Positions 1 to 5,730 of a stretch of DNA of 18,530 bases are shown in pieces. Origin of the DNA: Thermoplasmata archaeon. Its GTDB lineage: Archaea > Thermoplasmatota > Thermoplasmata > WALJ01. The position numbers were made by a program, and so were the translations under genes. Under the pieces are notes generated by a model that worked only from the letters and a program-made list of their open reading frames with translations, was not told the origin of the DNA and ran no database searches. Each line of letters opens with the position of its first letter. Position 1 is the first letter of the stretch. The stretch covers positions 1 to 18,530 of the forward strand of contig WALJ01000082.1 in NCBI GenBank assembly GCA_015522885.1, written 5' to 3'.

Positions 1-18
1 TCTCTGGCTTACGTGGTG

Positions 19-131
19 GATTTCAGCGGCTTCTCCCGTGCTGAAATCGTTTGATTCGGCACAATGCCGCACTATCCAGCGTATTTTCTTCTGATTCAGT
101 TTTGTCACATCAGGGAGAGTCTGCGCTCCCT
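19..131. other. hairpin-rich non-coding leader region, possibly part of an RNA
   Basis: No convincing ORF lies here. Three perfect inverted repeats are visible. One is a 9-bp stem, 19-27 with 40-48 (GATTTCAGC/GCTGAAATC). The second is a 5-bp stem, 57-61 with 65-69 (CGGCA/TGCCG). The third is a 6-bp stem, 112-117 with 126-131 (AGGGAG/CTCCCT). The last ends nine bases before the conserved element at 140, so the region may be the 5' part of the same transcript, which could start before the window. I found no signature of RNase P, SRP, 5S rRNA or tRNA. A row of DNA hairpins with no RNA role is also possible. Confidence 0.35.
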
Positions 132-139
132 TTAAGTTT

Positions 140-209
140 GGGTGAAACGAGCAACGATAGTTGCGAGTTTGACTTCTAAAAGAGGTCAAAATAATTTCCG
201 TACTCTACA
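140..209 (+). ncRNA. candidate structured RNA, copy 1
   Basis: This element is shared with 14260-14388. It reads GGGTG (140-144), NNN, CGA, then hairpin 1: stem 151-155 with 160-164 (GCAAC/GTTGC) closed by loop GATA. GAGTTT follows, then hairpin 2: stem 171-176 with 182-187 (GACTTC/GAGGTC) with a five-base loop. A 19-nt tail, ATAATTTCCGTACTCTACA (191-209), is identical in both copies. The two copies align without gaps through both hairpins and differ at paired positions in ways that keep pairing. In this copy TTT/AAA can extend hairpin 2. Strand is assigned because both copies lie just upstream of plus-strand genes with their own TATA boxes; it is not proven. The 5' end is unknown. Family unrecognised; a non-autonomous mobile element with hairpin ends is an alternative. 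Confidence 0.5.
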
Positions 210-231
210 CAATGCCCTTCTGACAGTCAAC

Positions 232-239
232 TATATATA
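232..239 (+). promoter_or_regulatory. TATA box of the coiled-coil gene
   Basis: TATATATA lies about 22 nt downstream of the structured element. An archaeal TATA box here would start transcription near 258-265, leaving a leader of roughly 25-30 nt before the start codon. The gene therefore has its own promoter, separate from the upstream element. Confidence 0.55.
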
Positions 240-277
240 CAAGGAAGTCGTTAGTTGTTGAAGGAAGATGGCCTCAT

Positions 278-283
278 GAGGTG
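278..283 (+). promoter_or_regulatory. Shine-Dalgarno site selecting the TTG start at 290
   Basis: GAGGTG matches the archaeal anti-Shine-Dalgarno and ends 6 nt before TTG 290. Other genes in the window show similar GGTGA sites with 3-6 nt spacing, so TTG 290 is preferred. It would overlap a GTG start at 281 and is 24 nt from ATG 308. Confidence 0.5.
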
Positions 284-289
284 TGGCTG

Positions 290-2488
290 TTGACGCAGAA
301 GAAAAAAATGAAGAAAGAGAATGCCCAGAATGTCGCTAAAAAAGATGCTCTGAAGGACCACGTTAGCACAGGCGTTGTGGCGGTGGAAAAGCCGGACAAC
401 AAGGGTGGGGACACACTTCTGGACTGGCTTAAGGGAGGCGAGACACAGATTTCAGAGCCTGATGAGAATAATGAGAGCGCAGAGGCTTTGAAAAAGTGGT
501 TGAGCGGAGAAGACGATGCGTTTCATAAGTGGCTGCATGAAGAGAGCGTGGAAAAAGCTGCAGCCCCCTCTTCCGAAGTGATGAAAGAGTTGGAAGAAAA
601 AAAGAAGATGCTTAAAGAGAAAGACAGGGAAATGAAAAAGCTTCGGGAGAAGATAGATGGGCTGAAAGATGAGATTGAAGGCCTAAGGAACATTCTTCAG
701 GAGGAGCTTAAGCAGTACGGGAAAGAGGGCTTCGACTCGGAGAGGCTTATCCGTGAAAGAGAAGAGCTCAGAGTGGAACTGAAAAAGAAGGAAAGGGAGG
801 TTGCACTGCTCAAAAAAGAGGTGGAAAAGCTCAAAAAGAGCAGTGTAGCGATGATAAAATATATTAAAGGACAGCAGAAAAAGCTGAAGGGGGAGGGTGT
901 CAGGGAGATAAAAGCAAAACTGGAGGCTGCCGAGCAGTCAAAAAAATGGTTGCAACTGCAGTTGAAAGCCAAGGAACAGGAGATTACCGCTCTTAAAGAG
1001 AACATGCCGAAAGATGAGAAACTTGCAAAGGAAAGGGAGCTTGAGCTTATAGAAAAAGAGACGGAACTCAAGTCCAAAGAGGACGAACTCAATATGCTTC
1101 AGGAGAAGATAACTCAGATAAGCGCCCAGGCAAGCGAAGAAAGGGTCGAACATCTCAGAAATCAGTTCGAAGCGGAGTTAAACGCAAAACAGGCGGAATT
1201 CGCAAAAAAAGAGGGAGAATACCTCGATAAAATAAAGAATATGGAAATCGAGATAGAAGAACTGAAGGCCCAGACAAATATAGAACTTTTGGAAGATGCC
1301 GAGAAATGGAAAAACTTGCCGGAAGAGAAGAAAAAACTCATGGAACGGGAGAGAGAAATTCTGGCGAAGGAAAAGGAGATGGAAATAAAACAAAAGGAGA
1401 TAGAGAGACTGAAAGAGGAGCTCAAATTCAAGGAAGATGAGCTTAAAAAGCTAAGAGAGCCTCTCAAGTTCAAAGAGGACGAGCTTCTCAGAAGGGAGGA
1501 AGATCTGAGGCACAGAGAAGAGGTTTTGAAGACAGAGTTAAGAAAACTCCAGCAGGCACAGCAGAATATCGGCACTATAGAGCAGCAGGAGATGAAAAGC
1601 AGACTGGAAGACCTCGAAAGGGAAATTGCCAAGAAGGAAGAGGAACTGAAGGTGAGGGAACAGTACATCAGGGCAAAGATGGAGGAGCTACACCAGATGG
1701 AGCAGGGGCTTGTGGAGAAGGAGATTGAAGCCAGAGAAGAAGAGATAAAGATGGAGATAAAGCAGGAGAAGATAAAGACAGGCACATCAAGACTGGACGA
1801 CTTGCTTTACGGCGGATTTCCCATAGGTTCGAACATTCTTCTCTACGGTCCGGCATTTGTCGGAAAAGAGGTCATGATAAACTCATTCATAGCGGAAGGA
1901 TTGAAAAAGGGCATACCCGGTATATGGGTTCTCACGGACAAATCCGTGGGACAGATAAGGGAAGAAATGCTATTTGTATTGCCCACTTACGAAGAATATG
2001 AAGAAAAAGGTCTTGTGAAATATGTGGATGCATATTCCAAAAGCATGGGTGAGGGAGGAAATGAGGAGAATACAGTGTATATAGAGCAGACAACAGATAC
2101 CGATTCGATTCTTCAGGCTGTTGATGAGATTACTCGGGACTTCAAGAAAACACATCCGTATTACAGACTCGCATTTGTTTCGGTGTCCACTCTTATAGCG
2201 TATCTGGATCCGGGAACCACTTTCAAGTTTCTTCAGCCGTTTGTAGGGAAGAGAAAGAGAGATCAATCCGTAGCGCTCTATTCGATAGAGAAGGGAATGC
2301 ATTCGGAGACGGATATATCCATGCTGGGACATCTTATGGACGGTACCATAGAGTTCAAGGTCGAGAATCTGAGGAATTTCCTGACTATTCATGGCATCTG
2401 CGATGTCCAGAGCAGGGCATGGATAAGATATACATTCAGCAAGAGTGGCGTCGATATGGGCTCGTTCTCTCTCGACAAGATAAGGTGA
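290..2488 (+). CDS. coiled-coil protein with degenerate KaiC/RecA-like domain
   Basis: About 732 residues counted from TTG 290; GTG 281 and ATG 308 are alternative starts. The N-terminus holds three short Trp-Leu motifs (LLDWLKGGE, LKKWLSGED, FHKWLHEE; Trp near 46, 70 and 81). Residues about 95-492 are almost unbroken charged heptads, a very long coiled coil. A RecA/KaiC-like domain follows (about 495-732), opening with GTSRLDDLLYGGFPIGSNIL. Its Walker A reads GPAFVGKE (520-527): the Lys is kept but the Thr/Ser that binds magnesium is Glu. The Walker B strand reads LAFVSVS where KaiC-type proteins have Asp. ATP hydrolysis is therefore unlikely. I infer a structural, scaffold or signalling role in the cytoplasm; no function can be named. 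trmI follows after 4 nt, so the two are probably cotranscribed. Confidence 0.85.
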   Translation: MTQKKKMKKENAQNVAKKDALKDHVSTGVVAVEKPDNKGGDTLLDWLKGGETQISEPDENNESAEALKKWLSGEDDAFHKWLHEESVEKAAAPSSEVMKELEEKKKMLKEKDREMKKLREKIDGLKDEIEGLRNILQEELKQYGKEGFDSERLIREREELRVELKKKEREVALLKKEVEKLKKSSVAMIKYIKGQQKKLKGEGVREIKAKLEAAEQSKKWLQLQLKAKEQEITALKENMPKDEKLAKERELELIEKETELKSKEDELNMLQEKITQISAQASEERVEHLRNQFEAELNAKQAEFAKKEGEYLDKIKNMEIEIEELKAQTNIELLEDAEKWKNLPEEKKKLMEREREILAKEKEMEIKQKEIERLKEELKFKEDELKKLREPLKFKEDELLRREEDLRHREEVLKTELRKLQQAQQNIGTIEQQEMKSRLEDLEREIAKKEEELKVREQYIRAKMEELHQMEQGLVEKEIEAREEEIKMEIKQEKIKTGTSRLDDLLYGGFPIGSNILLYGPAFVGKEVMINSFIAEGLKKGIPGIWVLTDKSVGQIREEMLFVLPTYEEYEEKGLVKYVDAYSKSMGEGGNEENTVYIEQTTDTDSILQAVDEITRDFKKTHPYYRLAFVSVSTLIAYLDPGTTFKFLQPFVGKRKRDQSVALYSIEKGMHSETDISMLGHLMDGTIEFKVENLRNFLTIHGICDVQSRAWIRYTFSKSGVDMGSFSLDKIR

Positions 2489-2492
2489 TGGT

Positions 2493-3236
2493 GTGATAAA
2501 AGAGGGAGATATCGTACTTCTTCTCGGAAAAAGGAGGATTATCGTGAAAGCGAAACAGGGGCTCTCCAAAGTAGGTAAAGGGACCGCAGACCTTTCAAAA
2601 ATTTTGGGAATGGAATATGGGGACACAGTAAAGTTCTGGGGTGAGGAATTCAGGGTTTACAGGGCATCTATGGAAGATATGCTTGAAAACTTTGAAAGAG
2701 GTCCGCAGGTAATACTCCCGAAAGATTCCTCCGTGATAGTGCACTTATGCGATTTGAAGTCAGGAGATATGGTTCTAGAAGCGGGAATCGGCTCCGGCTG
2801 GTTGACAGCAACACTTGTAAGGGCTGTTATACCGGAAGGAAAAGTAATATCATATGATATCAACAAAAATTCTATTTATATAGCCAGAAAAAATCTGGAA
2901 AAGGCGGGTCTTCCAGAATATGTAGAGATGCGAGAAGGCGACATAAGGACTGCCGCTCCTGGAATGAAATTTTCTTCCTTCGTCCTCGACATACCGGACC
3001 CCTGGAATGCACTGGAAACCGTGAAAAATGCGCTCCTCCATGGAGGAAATCTATGTGTCTATGTTCCCACATATAATCAACTCGAGAACATGGCCGTATC
3101 CATGAAAAACGATTTCTTTGATATAAAAGCCTCCGAAACGATTCGAAGAGAAATAGATGTGAAAAAGGAGGCCACAAGGCCGCGATTCACCGGTCTTATG
3201 CATACCGGTTTTATATTGCATGGAAGAAAAAAATAG
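2493..3236 (+). CDS. trmI: tRNA (adenine-N1)-methyltransferase, TrmI family
   Basis: A 247-residue protein, close to the usual length of archaeal TrmI, which methylates N1 of adenine 57/58 in the T-loop of tRNA using S-adenosylmethionine. An N-terminal beta-rich domain (about 1-65) is followed by the family signature around LPKDSSVIVH, the SAM-binding motif I VLEAGIGSGWLT (from residue 94) and the catalytic-side motif VLDIPDPW (164-171), where Asp169-Pro-Trp is typical. The start is GTG 2493. AGGTGAT (2481-2487) overlaps the stop of the upstream gene and lies 5 nt before this start, indicating translational coupling. The gene faces the convergent unknown gene at 3258. Confidence 0.93.
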   Translation: MIKEGDIVLLLGKRRIIVKAKQGLSKVGKGTADLSKILGMEYGDTVKFWGEEFRVYRASMEDMLENFERGPQVILPKDSSVIVHLCDLKSGDMVLEAGIGSGWLTATLVRAVIPEGKVISYDINKNSIYIARKNLEKAGLPEYVEMREGDIRTAAPGMKFSSFVLDIPDPWNALETVKNALLHGGNLCVYVPTYNQLENMAVSMKNDFFDIKASETIRREIDVKKEATRPRFTGLMHTGFILHGRKK

Positions 3237-3257
3237 AGAAGAGAGAAGGAATTATCG

Positions 3258-4142
3258 TTATTTTTTATAGAGTGGAGAATTCATATCGAAAGGTGATTTT
3301 TTGCTCTTTTTGTGAGCGGCATACGGCAGTCCTATGGCCAGAGAGCCCAGGAGAACACCGGCCCCGTAGCCGATTATTTCCGAGAAATAATCCCTTATGA
3401 TAGGGCTACTTCCGAAGTCAATCTCACCGGAATTGTGCGATATCTCAACCATGTTCTGGCTGTAGGGATATACAAGATACAGCATTCCGTGCGAGTAATA
3501 TGCGCTCACGTCTCTTTCGATGCTTTCGGAACCTGTCTTTATATCGGCACTGGATTTCCACCTGTAGTTTATGCCTGAAACAGATATTCTGTTCTCGTTC
3601 AATATCGGTCTGACATCTCCACCTATCCTCTGAGCAAGGGAAATATCTGTCACATCCGCAAGAGGTCTCATCCCGTCGATTTTAAGAGATATCCCAAGCT
3701 GGGCTTCATCCCCTTTTGTTATTATGAGAAAAGTGAAGCTGAGCTTTCCCCAGTTTTCCACTATTTCCGTATCCGATTTCATGTCGAGCGCAGTGGACAT
3801 CGCGACTATTGTTCTTGTGCCATCTTCCGATTCCCTCGTTGAGTTCGAGGAAGTCCACACCGCTTCGGAAAAGTTTGCAGTGTAAAGGGCTTTGTTCATA
3901 TCTTTGTCATAGGCCGACAGAAAAAGATACGAAACCGAAAATACGGGTGTGCCGTTCTCAGCGGAATAGAATTCGACAGCCGGTTCGGTGTTGTTTATGC
4001 CGATAAGAAAACCGTCCGCATGGATGTAGAGTAGGTTCTCCTGGACCGTAATTTTATTATAAGAAGGATACTCGCCGCTACTTACAAGAGAAGAAAATGC
4101 GAGGATTACGGCAAGGGTTATTATGAGAATTTTCGTTTTCAC
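3258..4142 (-). CDS. secreted, C-terminally membrane-anchored protein of unknown function
   Basis: 294 residues. The GTG start at 4142 has AAGGTGA (4149-4155) 6 nt upstream. The N-terminus is a clear signal peptide (KTK, then a hydrophobic run to about residue 22). The middle (about 25-250) is rich in beta-type segments and Asn/Ser, as in extracytoplasmic domains. Near the C-terminus one hydrophobic helix (about 256-277) is followed by a basic tail (HKKSKK). The predicted topology is outside, one membrane pass, short cytoplasmic tail. I recognise no domain. The gene is divergent from the membrane/zinc-ribbon gene at 4327 and convergent with trmI. Its function cannot be assigned. Confidence 0.75.
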   Translation of the reverse strand: MKTKILIITLAVILAFSSLVSSGEYPSYNKITVQENLLYIHADGFLIGINNTEPAVEFYSAENGTPVFSVSYLFLSAYDKDMNKALYTANFSEAVWTSSNSTRESEDGTRTIVAMSTALDMKSDTEIVENWGKLSFTFLIITKGDEAQLGISLKIDGMRPLADVTDISLAQRIGGDVRPILNENRISVSGINYRWKSSADIKTGSESIERDVSAYYSHGMLYLVYPYSQNMVEISHNSGEIDFGSSPIIRDYFSEIIGYGAGVLLGSLAIGLPYAAHKKSKKSPFDMNSPLYKK

Positions 4143-4245
4143 TTTTTTTCACCTTTATGAATCTTATCCTCGATTTCATTTCATCTTGCTCCCAAAAATG
4201 GGAGAAGAGAGAAGGGAGGACACATGGTAGAGAGTAGGCAGACCC

Positions 4246-4253
4246 TATATAAA
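4246..4253 (-). promoter_or_regulatory. TATA box for the minus-strand secreted protein gene
   Basis: Read on the minus strand the site is TTTATATA, the archaeal box A consensus. It predicts a transcript start near 4224 and a leader of about 80 nt before the GTG at 4142. The site is also close to a plus-strand TATA (TATATAAA), so it could serve either direction. Confidence 0.45.
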
Positions 4254-4298
4254 TGAAATATGGCACAAACCTCGAACAAGGGTCAAAGTGTCAAAGAG

Positions 4299-4308
4299 TA
4301 TATATATA
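4299..4308 (+). promoter_or_regulatory. TATA box of a leaderless gene starting at 4327
   Basis: TATATATATA is centred about 23-24 nt before ATG 4327, the spacing expected if transcription begins at the ATG itself. This decides the start: an in-frame GTG at 4288 lies upstream of the TATA box and would not be transcribed from it. Confidence 0.6.
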
Positions 4309-4326
4309 ACGAGCAAATGCTGTACT

Positions 4327-5304
4327 ATGGCAGTTTCCAAGAGACAAAATACCCTGCAGGACAAAATCGTGCACTCTCTCGAAGAGAAAAAGATGCTCAT
4401 TCCGGTGGCGTTTTTGGCGGTGCTTTTGATAGACATAGTAATATTCTATGGGACTCTGCTATCCCCGCAGAGCTTCTGTTTTGGTCTGGTGGGTATAGGC
4501 ATTCTCACTCCCTATGGCTTAATATTATTTAGAATCACAAACCCGAAAAAGTTGCTCATACTCGTAACAGTGCTTTTTCTCATACTGGCGCCCCTGTTTA
4601 CGGTTATGTCCGTTGAGAATGTTTATTCCAACGAGCCTGTACTTTATTCTAGTGATAGCACTCTCAAACAGGGTACCGTTGATCCTTATATCGGAAACGG
4701 CGAAAACTCTTCCTTCGATTTCACGGTCCTGATATCGTCAAAGTATCTGGAAAAGGAGAATACCAGTTTCAATGTCTATCTCAATATAACGGATATGAAT
4801 GGAAAAAAGTCTCAGTATAATATGTCTCTAATAAAAAATGGCACCTACTTGGAGTACCAAAAGACTCTCGACCTCGATAAGGGTGTCTATACCTTCTTTT
4901 TCGCCCTCAAAAGCAAAAATGCCACTGCTACGAGCTGGAAAAACACTACTTTATATGACGGAGTACTAAACGGCGTTTTGAATGTTGAAAAAGGCGATTT
5001 CATCATCGCTTCACTGCCTATGATGTATATGGCTACATTCATGTATTTCGGTTTCCTTTCCTACATCATAGTCGGCATGTACTGGTGGACCAGAATAGCG
5101 AAGGAAAGAAAGAGAAGAATGGTAACTGTGAAAAAGGAAGAGGGGAGCAGTGGAGGGCTCAAATGCCCGGTTTGCGGAAACCCTATAAGCGAAGGAACGG
5201 AGACCTGCCCCTACTGCGGTGCGGAACTGGAACACGAAGAAGATGAAGAAGAGCACGGGTCTTCCCACGAAGAACAGGTAGGAGAAGATGAAGCTGAGGA
5301 ATGA
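4327..5304 (+). CDS. multi-pass membrane protein with C-terminal zinc ribbon
   Basis: 325 residues from ATG 4327, the start chosen because the TATA box lies between it and the upstream in-frame GTG. Three hydrophobic helices (about 23-45, 50-69, 76-95) are followed by a domain of about 135 residues with many Asn-X-Ser/Thr sequons (about 97-230), probably extracytoplasmic. A fourth helix lies at about 232-257, then a basic stretch (KERKRR). The cytoplasmic end holds a zinc ribbon, CPVC (280-283) and CPYC (294-297), and a very acidic tail rich in Glu. No family is recognised beyond the ribbon. It overlaps the VanZ-like gene by 17 nt, so the two are probably translationally coupled. A sensory or regulatory membrane role is only a guess. 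Confidence 0.8.
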   Translation: MAVSKRQNTLQDKIVHSLEEKKMLIPVAFLAVLLIDIVIFYGTLLSPQSFCFGLVGIGILTPYGLILFRITNPKKLLILVTVLFLILAPLFTVMSVENVYSNEPVLYSSDSTLKQGTVDPYIGNGENSSFDFTVLISSKYLEKENTSFNVYLNITDMNGKKSQYNMSLIKNGTYLEYQKTLDLDKGVYTFFFALKSKNATATSWKNTTLYDGVLNGVLNVEKGDFIIASLPMMYMATFMYFGFLSYIIVGMYWWTRIAKERKRRMVTVKKEEGSSGGLKCPVCGNPISEGTETCPYCGAELEHEEDEEEHGSSHEEQVGEDEAEE

Positions 5305-5674
5305 CCCGCGCCTCTACTGGTCTCTGGCAGCTCTATATGCACTCGGTATATTCCTGCTTTCCGCAAACCCGAAGCCCCCTGAACCTGCTGTCATGACTAC
5401 AATGCCGTATTCGGACAAGATAGCGCATTTCTTCTTGTATCTCTTTTTCGGATATCTGCTCTATGCGGCATCCCTTAAGACCAAATTTCCGAGCTTTAAA
5501 TCCGTTGAGATGTCATTCTTAATCGGAACGGTGTATGAATTTACCGACGAGGTGCACCAGTATTTTGTTCCGGGAAGGTCATGCGATTATCTCGATTTTC
5601 TGGTGGACGCTCTGGGCATAAGTGCCGGAATTCTCTTTTTAATGTGGAAGAGAGGAGAAATCTATAAATCATAG
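5288..5674 (+). CDS. VanZ-like family membrane protein
   Basis: 128 residues with four predicted membrane helices (about 10-27, 46-64, 75-91 and 106-122). The central signature DEVHQYFVPGRSCDYLDFLV matches the VanZ-like family, whose members are small membrane proteins. The name comes from a teicoplanin-resistance accessory protein of Gram-positive bacteria, but the archaeal role is unknown and glycopeptide resistance should not be inferred. ATG 5288 overlaps the end of the upstream membrane-protein gene by 17 nt; a purine-rich GGTAGGAGAAG precedes it. Confidence 0.82.
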   Translation: MKLRNDPRLYWSLAALYALGIFLLSANPKPPEPAVMTTMPYSDKIAHFFLYLFFGYLLYAASLKTKFPSFKSVEMSFLIGTVYEFTDEVHQYFVPGRSCDYLDFLVDALGISAGILFLMWKRGEIYKS

Positions 5675-5700
5675 GTGAGTTTCGGTTTCATGTCCAAAAA

Positions 5701-5714
5701 AGCCGGTTCCGGCT
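5701..5714. repeat. perfect palindromic hairpin AGCCGG-TT-CCGGCT
   Basis: Two 6-nt arms, perfect inverted repeats, are separated by TT and sit between the VanZ-like stop and the Shine-Dalgarno site of the flavoprotein gene. It may be an operator or an RNA hairpin that modulates translation of the downstream gene. No T-run follows on the plus strand. On the minus strand the hairpin is followed by six T (from A 5695-5700 region), but no minus-strand gene lies here. Confidence 0.4.
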
Positions 5715-5718
5715 CAAA

Positions 5719-5727
5719 GGAGATGAT
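5719..5727 (+). promoter_or_regulatory. Shine-Dalgarno site for the CTG start at 5731
   Basis: GGAGATGAT differs at one base from the full archaeal site GGAGGTGAT and ends 3 nt before CTG 5731. The eL40 gene shows the same 3-nt spacing (GAGGTGAT at 13188-13195, ATG at 13199), which supports CTG as the real start. Confidence 0.6.
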
Positions 5728-5730
5728 ACG

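Noticed and set aside
140..209. RNase P RNA, SRP RNA, 5S rRNA or hammerhead ribozyme as identity of the structured element
   Set aside because: None of the conserved core motifs of these RNAs was found in either copy.
1162..1785. Long minus-strand reading frames opposite the coiled-coil gene, rich in Ser, Phe and Leu
   Set aside because: They are the complement of Glu/Lys codons of the coiled coil and have no start signals or recognisable domains.
3258..3270. Shared T-rich terminator between trmI and the convergent gene
   Set aside because: The T-run is short, lies within the last codons of the minus-strand gene and has no supporting structure; the evidence is too weak to annotate.
4288..4326. 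GTG 4288 as the start of the zinc-ribbon membrane protein
   Set aside because: The TATA box at 4299-4308 lies between this GTG and ATG 4327, with leaderless spacing to the latter.
5288..5674. Antibiotic-resistance role for the VanZ-like protein
   Set aside because: The family name is historical; no other vancomycin or teicoplanin resistance gene is nearby and the organism appears to be an archaeon.
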